Shown in pieces: positions 12,401 to 21,261 of a stretch of DNA of 64,000 bases (position 1 is its first letter; every line of letters starts with the position of its first letter). The stretch covers positions 1,674,001-1,738,000 of the forward strand of contig JALUTQ010000041.1 in NCBI GenBank assembly GCA_032718865.1, read 5' to 3'. Source of the DNA: Tilletia caries. Taxonomy: Eukaryota; Basidiomycota; Exobasidiomycetes; Tilletiales; Tilletiaceae. The notes under the pieces were generated by a model. The model had not been told where the DNA came from. It saw nothing but the letters and a program-made list of their open reading frames with translations, and did not search any database. The translations under genes were made by a program, and so were the position numbers.

Positions 12401-13161
12401 TCGTGTCCGATCACCCGACCAGGCCGCCCGTCCAGCGCAAACGCTCCGCGATGCCGACGGAGGACGTCGACGACCTCCGCATCCGGCTCACCACCGACCC
12501 CGACGCCCACCTTAAAGACGTCGTCCACCATCACCGTCGTCGGCTCGGGAGACGAAGGAGGGGGAGATGGAGCCGCGTCATCCGCGCTGATGTCGAGCGG
12601 GCTCACATCCACATCCGCGAGCGGCGCCAACGAGGCATCGGCGAGATGCACACCAGCCGCGGCAGGGGCGATGGGCAGGAGCTCAAAGGTGTGAGAGGTG
12701 TGAACTTGCGCGTCGCCGACGTGCGCAGCCAGGGCATCGGCAACAGGGGTGCGGCGCTCCACGACTGCGTCAGTGGTGCCGACGTTGGTAAGGAGGATGT
12801 GGGTCGCGGAGCGTCCAGTGATCGCAACCGGGCCGGCCAGCTGCACGGTCTCCGAGGCGTCGACCGTCAAACGGGGAAACACGGTGTAGTCCACCCCCGG
12901 CGCCAAACAAGCCACATCCACGGGTACCCAGGCGTGCGAGCGGGCCGACACCACCACGTCGCGCACCACGCACAATTCAGCAGCGTGGTGTAAGGCGCAG
13001 GCATGTGCTCGCGCACAGAGAAGGTGGGCACCGCACCATCGTGAGCGACTGTCGCTGCGCCGTTGGCGGAGTCGATGACGACGCCGTGTGTACTGACAAA
13101 GTCTTGTCCGAGACACAGCCCCGGCGCAAACGCCTCCAGGACGTGGAAGTCCAAGGAGCAT
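9472..13161 (-). CDS. Pol polyprotein: RT, RNase H (N part), integrase, RNase H (C part)
   Basis: Long open frame of 1229 codons; true translation probably enters from the upstream protease frame near codon 60. Reverse transcriptase spans about residues 295-500 with YIDD at 416-419. The first RNase H strand follows (YVDAS, Asp588), but the domain stops about 20 residues later. Integrase comes next: zinc-binding H687, H692, C722 and C725; catalytic Asp753, Asp814 and Glu849; a QGPYEV module at about 988-993. Only after a Pro/Ser-rich linker (1030-1095) does the rest of RNase H appear (about 1104-1213): FLSRLTAPAE, Glu1137, VVTDHAPL with Asp1162, and NADALSRL with Asp1210. In ordinary Ty3/Gypsy pols these pieces are contiguous before the integrase. 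The frame has no internal stop and ends in the LTR. Confidence 0.9.
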   Translation of the reverse strand: MLLGLPRPGGVCAGAVSRTRLCQYTRRRHRLRQRRSDSRSRWCGAHLLCARAHACALHHAAELCVVRDVVVSARSHAWVPVDVACLAPGVDYTVFPRLTVDASETVQLAGPVAITGRSATHILLTNVGTTDAVVERRTPVADALAAHVGDAQVHTSHTFELLPIAPAAAGVHLADASLAPLADVDVSPLDISADDAAPSPPPSSPEPTTVMVDDVFKVGVGVGGEPDAEVVDVLRRHRGAFALDGRPGRVIGHEMPIDLRDDAALHPEAPRRASPEKRRAMDSAIDQLLSWDVIEPSTSPVSFPVLMVRQYDKWRFCVDYRQLNAHTIPDSYPLPTTDSVFNSLTGKRVFSSLDALRGYHQLGVREQDRWKTAFTCHRGLFQYKTVPFGLRNAPAVFQRLMDALLGELRWKDAVVYIDDVVVATHTMTEHVVALDTLLARVSSAGLRFSPAKCTFAVSSLVLLGRKVSAAGVAVWGDRAKAVLDLPRPRTLRDLYHALGLFGYYRAFVPNFASVAAPLSQLTQGWRYAKVGERYQLVGSDGVAASAARVEISWGDAQQLAFDTLKAAIATPPVLAHPDPTRPYILYVDASKEGFGAVLHQVFERDDGPGAAEMFPLDARLLPPTVSKERWRTWLLNDRLFGPIVRSLEAGEGATDEWLVEDGVLVRRVDGVLALPDAGVPFILRAAHDSAGHFGFSKTFLRVPRHFWRPSLSVAVRAWVRHCAACISTKVMRRTGELEIGKDAALPFEAISIDLLLGFPRSRAGHDAVLVVLDLFSRMVLMEPCSSSVTSEDIAAILSDRVLRMGWRPRRLVPDSEARLTGDVMRRLAASLQAELRPSLPHHHQANPVERTIQTAKFVLQSLCVTSRAHWDRRAVPAAELAINSTPSVTTGERPFDLVFVAHPDLVHAVFDSEEHSGVGSFAERLAAADARLSEAREAVSVARAAQKRNYDRSRAALPLLEPGARVYVRLDDRPMPGALHDKLAPRKQGPYEVLEVLSPHRVRLALPEGIGIGNEFDVSQLDVTPAVPDPFENHRAGSPPATSSSPVPASPASPPEVSPSLPPRERHAPRAMREYETGPGTFSMSIVPVEDLRGPYRRPRRLSLEDGREVVLVEKPVAFLSRLTAPAERKLVAAELELCCLAWAFGRFLHLLEGADVTVVTDHAPLGAMLTSTAGAKYGPVISRCRALLMPHLAHLRFVHRPGSSHTNADALSRLVVRPETDELLEGGM
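9477..9490 (-). other. Polypurine tract candidate
   Basis: Read on the minus strand, the bases just before the 3' LTR are GAGGGGGGGA, the expected place and composition for plus-strand DNA priming in an LTR element. Confidence 0.75.
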
Positions 13162-13589
13162 TCAACCGTCACCCGGGAGCCGGGCGCGCCCCGGGCATCA
13201 ATGAAGAATGTGAGTGTGCACCAACCAAGGGATGACGCGGGACCCAGACCCTGAATCCGCATCGGCTGACCCTGCACCGTACCTCCCAACAACTCCAGCA
13301 GATTTCGATCGATGACAGACAAGGAGGCGCCCGTGTCCAAGAGCGAGGACAAAGGGGCGCCGTCGGTGTCATTGACACGGATCAGAGTTGTGAGTGGCAC
13401 ATGACGGCGATAAGCTAGGCCGGTCCCCACCTCCGGACCAGGCTGCAACACCACCGTCTGACCCCTACGTCTCGTCTTCTGACGCAGGGGCTTCGTATCT
13501 CGATCAACGGAAAACGTGCGGGCGGTAAACAGGTGGGGGGGCTGGGTACGATGGTAAGTACCTTCCCACCCGTCGGCGCCGGCTCCGTC
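12867..13589 (-). CDS. Retroviral-type aspartic protease frame of the nested element
   Basis: An open frame from 13589 downward contains a retropepsin-type core: LLDTGASLSVID (active-site DTGA) followed about 75 residues later by LCLGQDF and HGVVID. The protease would cleave Gag-Pol. The frame overlaps the pol frame at 12867-13161 and differs from it by one register (-1). The protein sense appears to pass from this frame to the RT frame near 12980-13010, so either ribosomes shift there or one base has been lost or gained. I see no classic slippery heptamer at that point. Confidence 0.75.
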   Translation of the reverse strand, partial: DGAGADGWEGTYHRTQPPHLFTARTFSVDRDTKPLRQKTRRRGQTVVLQPGPEVGTGLAYRRHVPLTTLIRVNDTDGAPLSSLLDTGASLSVIDRNLLELLGGTVQGQPMRIQGLGPASSLGWCTLTFFIDARGAPGSRVTVECSLDFHVLEAFAPGLCLGQDFVSTHGVVIDSANGAATVAHDGAVPTFSVREHMPAPYTTLLNCAWCATWWCRPARTPGYPWMWLVWRRGWTTPCFPV

Positions 13590-14088
13590 TCAGTCAAACA
13601 ATCTCTCATGTTCAGCAGGCTAGGTAGAGAATCTGTAAAAGGGAGAACGTGCTCATTAGGCCGTCCTATCTCTACAGGAGGGAGAGTCTGTACTCCCCTT
13701 GAAAAGGGTCCATGGGGTCTCAGGTCCGGGGGTGGTCCGGGTCCCCGGCCATCTCCGCACATGGCCTCCGCGTCGTCGTGGTACGCCGTGGGGAGGTCCT
13801 GTCTTGGACCAGAGGAGGACGCAACCCTCTCCCCACGGCCCTTGAATCCACCATCAGCGAGATGGTGCGGGTTGCTGTGAGTCGCTTGTTGCACCGACTC
13901 ACCGAGACGATCGTACTGACCGTCTCTACTGCTTATCGGCAGTGGATGGGTGCCGTCATCCCTTCTCAACTCGGGCCCGGTCTGAACCCCGTCAGGCGTG
14001 ACGCGGCAAACGCGATCGGGTGGCTCAGGCGGAACCGAGAGGAGGCATGGCCGATCAGGGACGGCCTCTAGTTTTACGACGTCGCGGT
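13590..14088 (-). other. Region between gag and protease of the nested element
   Basis: Between the gag stop and the protease frame, a different minus frame stays open (14227-13415, overlapping the gag end by 139 nt, -1 relative to gag). It could be a Pol leader reached by frameshifting, but I recognise no domain in it, and a second register change would be needed to reach the protease. Confidence 0.3.
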
Positions 14089-15576
14089 CTAAGCAAAAGA
14101 CTGCCCGTTGTCGATCTCGGGGAGTTCGACATCGTACTCGCCCACAGCGACCAGCGGGAAAGCGCGGGCGCCCTCCTTGAGCCAGACGTGCTCGAAGTCG
14201 AAGTGGGACTCGCCACACTGTCCGCAAGGCCGATTCAGGCGCATGATGGACCCGTTGTTGCGCCGGTACCCTCGCTTCTCGGTTGCGGTCGCCTCGATGA
14301 CTCGAGAAGGGTCGAAGCGATTGTCACCCGACGACGACTGCGAAGCAGGACGAGTCGGAGCGGGGGGGTGTCGCAGATCGGAGCGAGGAGGGCGGACGGG
14401 TGCCGGCGCGGTGAGTGACGGGGCTAGAGGAACAGATGTTCCGGATTGACCAGCCGACGACGGAATGATGAGGGGCGTGTTGCTGACCTCTCTCCACGTC
14501 GGTTCCCAGTCGCTGAGGGCGTCCTGGACATCTTCGGGGGAAACACCATCTTGCGGCAGACGGAGCATCGCCCTCATCGACGCCGGGAGGCCGGCAATGA
14601 CCTCCTGCGCGATGGAAGCCTCGGCGAAGAGATCTCCGAAGGCTTGACGATAGAGCTGGATCTTGTCGAAGTAGTAAGTCATGGCCCGCTCCGAACGTGC
14701 ATTCCAAACGCGGAGACGAGCCTGCTGACGCTGATCCGTCTTGTTGACGCGGAAGCGAAGACGCATGACGCGCACCCAGTCCGCGACAGTGCAGAGCTCG
14801 GCAGCGGCCGTGTTGGAAAGGCCGATGTGCCAAGTCTCGGCATCACCAGTGAGACACTGGGGGAGGGTGCATACGACGGCCGGCTCCCACAGCGGATCGG
14901 GGTTTGAACGAGCGATGTCCCGCAGCTTGCTCAGGAAACGTTCGAGCTTGCTTGTGTCGCCGTCGAACTCGCCCAAGGAGTCCTTCTTGCAGGTGAGTGA
15001 GCGAGTGCCACCCACCGTCGCCACCGACCGGACTGACTGAATGCTGTCTCCGGCACCCGAAAGCTTGGTAACCGACGAGTTATACTTGCCGAGGAGGGAG
15101 CGGAACTCGCTCTGGTCGGTCGGGCTCATCGAGGCGAGCAGGTCCTGCATCGTGACCGGGAGAGCGGGGCCGGAACGTGACGCCGAGGACGCGGATTGGT
15201 CTGAGGACGGGTCCGAGCCCATAGAGGTCGACGTCGACGTTTCCTGGGCAGCCGACGTTGACGAGGGTGCCGGAGCGGCAGACACAGCTGCAGAAGAGGG
15301 CCTCGGCGTGGAGGACCGAGGGGACGCGACCTCGACGCGGTCGATACGCGTGGAGATCTCGTCGTGGGATTGCTGGAGGGACTCGACCCGGGCCATCAAG
15401 GTTGTCTGGCCGTCGATGATCTCCCGGAGTTGCTGTCCGATGGTTTTCTCCACGACCGGGGCCTCGGACGGCGAGGCGACGGCAGCGGCAGGAATGTCCG
15501 TCGGAGCGTCGGACTCAGCACCCTGCTGGCGCTGCTTTCCGCGGGTGAGGGCGGGCGTGGTCTCTTTGGGCGGCAT
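14089..15576 (-). CDS. gag: Gag-like protein of the nested LTR element
   Basis: A 495-aa open frame beginning 101 nt inside the 5' LTR boundary. The N-terminus is low complexity (Ser/Ala/Pro) with a possible short coiled coil at about residues 45-80 (EKTIGQQLREIIDGQ). The central part resembles Ty3/Gypsy capsids (LGEFDGDTSKLERFLSKLRD; a tryptophan-rich downstream region). Near the C-terminus, CGQCGESHFDFEH is a variant zinc knuckle: C-x2-C is present, but the last ligands appear to be two histidines rather than His-Cys. It would form the particle shell. The next frame overlaps its end in -1 register. Confidence 0.85.
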   Translation of the reverse strand: MPPKETTPALTRGKQRQQGAESDAPTDIPAAAVASPSEAPVVEKTIGQQLREIIDGQTTLMARVESLQQSHDEISTRIDRVEVASPRSSTPRPSSAAVSAAPAPSSTSAAQETSTSTSMGSDPSSDQSASSASRSGPALPVTMQDLLASMSPTDQSEFRSLLGKYNSSVTKLSGAGDSIQSVRSVATVGGTRSLTCKKDSLGEFDGDTSKLERFLSKLRDIARSNPDPLWEPAVVCTLPQCLTGDAETWHIGLSNTAAAELCTVADWVRVMRLRFRVNKTDQRQQARLRVWNARSERAMTYYFDKIQLYRQAFGDLFAEASIAQEVIAGLPASMRAMLRLPQDGVSPEDVQDALSDWEPTWREVSNTPLIIPSSAGQSGTSVPLAPSLTAPAPVRPPRSDLRHPPAPTRPASQSSSGDNRFDPSRVIEATATEKRGYRRNNGSIMRLNRPCGQCGESHFDFEHVWLKEGARAFPLVAVGEYDVELPEIDNGQSFA

Positions 15577-15660
15577 TGTTGAGGAAACAAGCGGGGGTTG
15601 GGAGAAGGCGGAGGGTCTTGGGGTGGGTGGCTGGCTTCTGTCTGTCAGTTAGCGAGCAGT

Positions 15661-15677
15661 ATCCACTCTCATCACCA
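15661..15677 (-). other. Primer binding site candidate of the nested element
   Basis: Immediately inside the 5' LTR the minus strand reads TGGTGATGAGAGTGGAT. The leading TGG fits pairing with a tRNA CCA end. The following bases loosely resemble a serine tRNA 3' end, but I cannot confirm which tRNA. Confidence 0.6.
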
Positions 15678-15973
15678 TGTAATAGCAGGTGCTATTAGGC
15701 AAGTGAAAGCGAGGTGAATAATGGGAGAAGCTATCTACAAGAGAGTGGCGAGCAGGAAGATGATGAGGACAAGAGAGGGAAAGCACTCGGCCGAGAGAGG
15801 AAAGGCGAGAAGAAGAAAGGGAAAGGAGATAAGAGAGAGAAACGGAGATAAGATAGTAAAGCCACATGGTTTGCCACGTGGATTTACTATCTATGGAAGC
15901 GAGCAGCATTGAGAGAAGAGAAATGAGAGAGGAGAAAAGAGAGCGGGAGAGGATGAGACCACCGTCTATCACA
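15678..15973 (-). repeat. 5' LTR (296 bp) of the nested element
   Basis: Near-identical partner of the 9180-9476 LTR, ending TG...CA and followed by the GTTAC target duplication. The palindromic TAATAGCAGGTGCTATTA is at 15680-15697. Confidence 0.95.
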
Positions 15974-16488
15974 GTTACCGCTGGGATTCCACGTGGCAGG
16001 ATCTTCTGGTGTACGAAAGAAGGCAAGGTTCTGAGCTGCAGATCGTCCAGTTATGACGCGCATCTGCTATGCTACAGGAGAGCTAGTATCGAGGGAGCCG
16101 ATCCCACTTGAAAATCACAACGCGGTAAGAAAGTGTCAGCGTGCTCACGTAGGTCGCAGTCTGCATCTACTACGCACCTCCATGCCTCCGGAAATGTCTT
16201 CCTCCAGTCATAGAGGGTTGGTGCTCCCACCCCGAGAGCTTTGGCGCGGTCCTTGGCAGACACAGATCGCGTTGTGGGATCACCGAAAGCATACCACACT
16301 GCGCATCGTTTCTTGTTGGGAGTGTAGACTACCCCATCAGATCTTCGCTTCGTACCTCTCCCCCCTATCTGACTCCAGCTATTCTGTCCGGATGCTCCGG
16401 ATGGCATTGCAGCATCGCCGCGCGATGGCGACGCGCCGGATAGGCGCGGGTCCACTTCGAGATCGATGCGCGCCTGTCCCGAAGACAT
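15974..16488 (-). pseudogene. Crypton-2, 5' part (exon 1 and start of exon 2)
   Basis: Exon 1 (16488-16178) starts at an ATG giving MSSGQARIDLEVDPRL. It contains the N-terminal motif shared with the other Cryptons (DGVVYTPNKKRCAVWYAF, then TLYDWRKTF), probably a helix-turn-helix DNA-binding segment, and ends at a GTGCGT donor. Exon 2 begins at 16063 after a CAG acceptor (AAQNLAFFRTPEDPATW) and runs into the LTR element at 15973. The same open frame extends upstream to 16680, so an earlier start is possible, but the chosen start lies nearest the conserved block. Together with 5744-9179 this makes one gene, disabled by the insertion and by later frame breaks. Confidence 0.75.
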
Positions 16489-16699
16489 TCTGGGCGGGAC
16501 GGCGGGTCGAGAGGAGGATATGGGTGACAGAACTGTGCTGTTGGCTAGGAGAGAATCGAGGAATGATGAAAGTAGGATGGTGGACAGTGCTCTCTTCTCA
16601 TTCATCCATGGCGCAGGGCGCAGTAACAAGGGCAGTTTGGCAGGAACAATGGGTCTCATGCGGGTGACCACCGGACACAACCATGTGACCCCTGCCTGT

Positions 16700-16767
16700 T
16701 TTGGCGTGACCGTTCGGTTAGTAACAGATGGGGTTTATAGGGCCCAGGACGCCTTCCGGCCGTAAGG
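16700..16767 (-). other. Candidate 5' terminus of Crypton-2
   Basis: On the minus strand this reads CCTTACGGCCGGAAGG followed about 25 nt later by ACCCCATCTGTTA. Crypton-3 has CTTACGGCCGTAAG followed by ACCCCATCTGTTA at the matching place. The shared order suggests an element end or recombinase crossover site. Confidence 0.5.
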
Positions 16768-18480
16768 AAATTAACATTTATTCATGCTCGTCTCTTATTG
16801 AGCTCGAAAACTGTCAGAACAGCATGGCCTGAAATTCCTGTCCAACCTGCATTGAACGAATCAAAATCTTTCAGTCGCAGCGTCAATGTCGACGGGATCA
16901 GGAATGATGGACCTCTATATATAGCGAGTGCGCGAATCTTTACGGCCGGAGTCGTTCAAGCTTTGGTGACAGGTTTCGGACGACGCCGTGATTTCCGACG
17001 CCATAATTCTGGGTGTCTCAGTTGGGATTCTACGCATCACAGGTTCCTACGCATCACAGGATCCTACGCAACGCATCACATTTCACAGGATCCTACGCAT
17101 CACATACATAATTCTGGAACACATCTCTTGCAGGTCCGTCAATCTCGCGTCCCTACATAAATGACCACTTTCTTCCTCAGCTTTCTTCTCCTCCGCCCAA
17201 ACTAAGCATACGCCTCTCCAGATCTTTTTCGTTCGTCACCCATATACTCACAGCAGGCAGCAGCGCTCGCCGATATACTCACTGCATTTATGCACTCATC
17301 CCTTCTTTGATGGCCGACTGTCAAGCTTCTCCCTTACTGATTATTCCACAAGCTTCCTTGCTCACAGTTGTCAGTTTCTGCCTCCTTCTCACTGACGTCC
17401 TTCCTCTCCCTTTCTGGCTACTGGTCTCTGGTCTTCAACTCACCTGTCTCCGTCTTCTGCCCCATCAGCCCGATGAAATGCGTCAAGGTGAGCTGGTGAG
17501 AGTTGTTTGTCTGCTCCTCACCCATCACCTTCATCCACACACTCCATCGCAGATTCCGAACCTCGTTCGCCAAGACTCGTGAGTATACAGGCTGGCTGTC
17601 TCTATCACCCGCTCGCACCGCCGACCAACTTCCTCTCCTTCCGCAGTATACCATTACTGACCTCATTGCTTCTTTTTCTCTTTCACCGTACAGTTTTCTG
17701 ACCGCTCCCCGCTCCCCGCCTCGTTGGACGTTGATACTTGTAAGTTGATGCTAACTTTTCTTCCATTTTTCTAGCCTCGCTCCGTCTCCTGAAACTCTTC
17801 TACTGAACCCTTAAACCTTTCCTTTCACTAGACACTAACCCCTTTTGACCCCATCAGTGATCAGAATTATCAACTGACCTGACCTGGCCCATCCACTGAC
17901 ACGACCACTCTATCTTTGCTGTGCCCTTGCCTCTTTTCTGCTTCCGTACCTTCGCTGTTCGCATTATCTATTTCTGACCCTCAGCCCCGATTGATCACTG
18001 ACCAAGCTCTCCAGTTTCCTCTGCCCATTCTTCTCAGTCTTTACTAACGGTTTACGCTTCCCTATCATTGCTTCTTTCTCTTCTCCCTGTCTGCAGTCGT
18101 TCTCCGCGATCCGTCTCGTCTACTATGTCCCTTCCGTCTGCTTCTCCGGCCGCTTCCCTATTTCCTCCCGTCTGCTTCCCTATCCCCTCCTTCTGTCTCA
18201 GCTTCACGCCCCTTTCCCCTCAGTCTTATCTTTCATTGCGCTCGCAGCTATTCTCGGTCTTGTTTCTCTCTCTCTGCACGCAAGCAATCATATCATTCGT
18301 TGCTTTCTGCTTCTCTGGCACATATGGCCGTGCGGGATGATTCATTACGTGTGTGAAGTACCTTGATCACTTTTTCTCGCATCAATGCATCAATAAACAA
18401 TGAACATTGGACATTGACCCACATTCAACATGTTACATGAGCAATGATAATGATAGCTACGGTCAGAACCGCGTGGCGAA
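16768..18480 (+). other. Pyrimidine-rich stretch with dense splice-like signals; no gene assigned
   Basis: No recognisable protein. Plus-strand intron signals are frequent. The clearest is a 35-nt candidate intron at 17740-17774 (GTAAGT, GCTAAC branch point, CTAG); another is at 17579-17646 (GTGAGT to CCGCAG), with further CTGAC and CAG pairs to about 18100. Short open pieces (17307-17582, 18068-18340) are low complexity. This may be a non-coding or micro-exon transcript, or a long pyrimidine-rich promoter. Confidence 0.25.
17028..17110. repeat. Short degenerate tandem repeat, unit about 17 bp
   Basis: At least four imperfect copies of CCTACGCATCACAGGAT-like sequence follow one another. Nothing around indicates a function. 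Confidence 0.7.
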
Positions 18481-18488
18481 GCAGATGA

Positions 18489-18507
18489 AGGGTAGCGAAG
18501 CTACCCT
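18489..18507. other. Perfect 8-bp-stem hairpin
   Basis: AGGGTAGC, loop GAA, GCTACCCT. It is isolated in non-coding DNA; no terminator or element context is visible. Confidence 0.5.
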
Positions 18508-18980
18508 GAGCTTCTGCGTAGCCATGCTGGGCTGAGATCTGAGCATCCTATAGTATTTGTCGCGACGCACATATTCGCCCAGAACTCGACAACGACGCTG
18601 TTTCCGAGATTCAGACTGCACGCCCTAGTCTATCACACGCTCATCTATTGTTCTGTAATAGTATTCATTTGCGAGAAATGCAATCTACCTTACTTAGTAG
18701 ACTCGAACAGCTCTGATCACTTCCTCTGCCCGACCACGACCATGATGTCCGATACATGGGGAACCTCTGTCATTTTTTATTAGAATCGATGGAAATGATA
18801 GCTACAGTCGTGCTGAGAATGGCTGTGAAGGTTTGAGCGAGAACGAGCAGGAATTGGGCGAGATTCGTGAGTGACAAGTCGGCAGGAACGCAAACCGGGG
18901 AAATCACAGGTCCCCGAAAACAATTGCGGACAGTGAACTAGTGAGAGCTTGGGGCTAGAACACCTGTCAGTCATGGATTA

Positions 18981-19004
18981 TCTGGGGGGGGGGGACCCCC
19001 CGGC
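18981..19004. other. G-run/C-run inverted repeat
   Basis: Eleven G, one A and six C in a row, about 200 bp beyond the 3' end of the DIRS YR frame. Homopolymer lengths here may be unreliable. Confidence 0.6.
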
Positions 19005-19514
19005 AAGCGGCCACTACTACTGTCTACTGCGTATCGTTTTGACCAGAGACTGATTAAGGCCTGAATAATGACTTCCTCCAACGAGTGGCCACGGGAAAAC
19101 GGGCGGGAAACGGTGAAAATGCCGAAAAATATATAACCTGAAAATTGTCAGCGAGTTCGGGGAAAACTCTGGTTTCAAGGCCACGTCACGTATGAGATTT
19201 GGGGTTGAGCGCGAGCTCGAACGCCGTGTTCCGCCGCTGTGTGCGGTCTCCCAAAGCAGGCGAAGCAACGCACGCCTGCAGCGGAACACGCGTCCCCCAA
19301 ATCGAGCGAGAAGGGGTGAGGCCTGAGGTCGGACTGCAATCGAAGGTCCAACAAGCGCTCCGGGGGGCGTGAATGATGAGAACGAGGTTTGAATTCTGCG
19401 GGAGACCGGGGAGAAGAGCGGGGCAGCAGGAGATCATCAGCATGGCGGGGAAGAAGGGAGAGGCGAACCATGTGAAGACTGTGAAATGGAGAAAATGGGA
19501 AATGCTAATTGCGT

Positions 19515-21261
19515 TTAGCCATTGGTGGTATCGACATGCGCAAAGACCCGACCGGCTGACACGTATAGGCGGCGCAGATAGACCAGCATAGCGTCCGACT
19601 TCCAGCGACCATGTCTGCGGATGTCGAGCTCGGGTATTCCCGCGTTCAGATAGAAGGTCGTCCCACCAATCCGCAGACAGTGGCCCAGGATGGGCGGCCT
19701 GTCTGCCGCGGGAGAGAAGACTGTTTGACACACGGATGCAATGATCAGTGGTTAGTTCCCGTACGCCCCCTGAGTCCAGAAAGGCGAAAGCACCCGCGTC
19801 CTGTGGAACATCTCGATTAACATGCAGGTGCCACCGAACGGCCGCCACCGGACACAAAGCTGGGGACGTAAGTTGCTGGGACGCAATGAGATCCGATCCA
19901 TTCGGTCCTTGAGTCTTGTCCGTGAGCAGACGGAGGGTGACTGTAGGAGCCGCCGAGCCTTCAGCGGGGCGGACGGTCCAGTGCAGACGCAGATACCTTG
20001 CAAGACGATCACGGGGCTCAGACAGGGTCTCCACAGTTAGCTCACCAGGACGCGCCAGACCGAAGAAGGCGAAGGAGACGCAGGCCCAGACCGCTGCCAT
20101 TGCACGATCGCGTTCAATAGGCAACCCATTCCGAATGATGCCGAGGTCTGCGATCCGCACAAGAGGCCGCGACGGCATGGCCTCGGGCTGACAAAGACGT
20201 GCCGCTCGACCGAGTCGCCTCGACATTTGTTCGTCGATCTTTAAATCAAACCCGTGAATGTGATGCCAAAGGGAGAGACCGGCGCGGCGATAGGTGTATG
20301 TGGAGCGAACATCCTCCATGTTGTCCGCAAAATATCGCAGCAAAACAGCTTCAGGAATGGGCAGACGTTGAGCAGGTGGAATTCCGTTTGCTTCGCACCA
20401 CCGCAGGAAAACGCGGACCGCACTCCCGTAGTTTTTAAGGGTCTTGTTCACCACCGAGCACGCAATCGAGACTTGAATTTTCCACCGCTGGGCCGTCGTA
20501 AGATCCGCAAAACGAAGGCTCCTCTGCTCGGGAAGGGGCCCGACGCAAAGCAAAACGTCCTGGCGGGCAACGGCCGAGGCCAGGGCAGCCGAAAGCGCAG
20601 GAAAAGAAGGAATGGTAGGAGGTCGCGCCCCGAAACGACTTCGTCCTCGTTGTGATGCAGCGGGCTGGGCAGCGACCGGAGGACTCCGGAAGGTAATGGA
20701 GGGCGGTCGAGCTCCCAAATCTGCCGCAGGGGGTGGCGCAGGCTGCGAGGAAGATGCCAACGCGGAGGTCATCCCCAGCGAGGGAGAGAATGCGGGGAAA
20801 GGAGCGTGAAAGGACTGTGATGAGGACGAAGAGGGGGGAAGTGGCGGAAGGAAGGAAAAAGGGGCTGGTGGGAGCGAAGAGCGTGAAGTTGCCGTGAGGG
20901 GAAGAAAGGAAGATGTCAGAGATTTTGGAAACAACGGCGCGGCAGGGATAACACTGGCCGCGACCAAAGACGAAGAGAGAACAGGAATCGATGACGGTTG
21001 GGAAGGTGACAATGCCGGAGAACACAGAGAGGACGGTGAATTTGGCGGGTTGGAGACGAGAGGAGAAGGCAGAGAGACGTTGAGAGGAGGGAGGGCATGT
21101 GAGGTGGACGCCGCTGACAACTCGGGAGTGCCGGTCAGGTCCCCCTGCGGCGAAGCAGAGGGGAGAGACCGCCCGTCGCAGATCATGCGCGGGGCAGGAT
21201 CCCGACCAGAATGGGCCACGGATCCTGCAGCTCGATGGGGAAGGGGAATATCCGGAGACAT
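19515..21261 (-). pseudogene. DIRS tyrosine recombinase (YR), broken by a +1 frame change
   Basis: Recombinase that would insert the circular DNA copy. Residues 1-215 are Ser/Pro-rich. The catalytic domain then runs in this frame: a SAM-like core (NKTLKNYGSAVRVFLRWCE), then FFGLARPGEL with the first catalytic Arg, then a domain ending near VRELTTDHCI. The last box, HCLRIGGTTFYLNAG (HxxR), RRHGRW and a candidate nucleophile in MLVYLRRL, lies in another frame (19733-19515). Joining needs a +1 register change between about 19720 and 19745. The copy is probably inactive unless this is a sequencing error or a programmed shift. The original frame runs on to 19186 without recognisable content. Confidence 0.75.

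Larger units (their letters stand above)
9175..15978 (-). mobile_element. Ty3/Gypsy-like LTR retrotransposon with split RNase H, nested in Crypton-2
   Basis: A complete element at 9180-15973, oriented on the minus strand and flanked by GTTAC target duplications (9175-9179 and 15974-15978). The LTRs are 297 and 296 bp, start TG and end CA, and differ only by one A in a homopolymer, so the insertion is recent. The internal region carries gag, an aspartic protease frame and a long pol frame (RT, part of RNase H, integrase with zinc finger and GPY module, rest of RNase H). A minus-strand primer-binding-site candidate abuts the right LTR and a purine-rich tract abuts the left LTR. It lies in exon 2 of Crypton-2. 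Confidence 0.93.

Noticed and set aside
10417..12993. Several plus-strand open frames of 120-294 codons
   Set aside because: Shadows of the GC-rich pol gene on the opposite strand; no protein-like composition.
20435..21190. C-terminal 250 codons of the DIRS RT frame
   Set aside because: After the RNase H end the frame overlaps the YR gene and loses any recognisable content.
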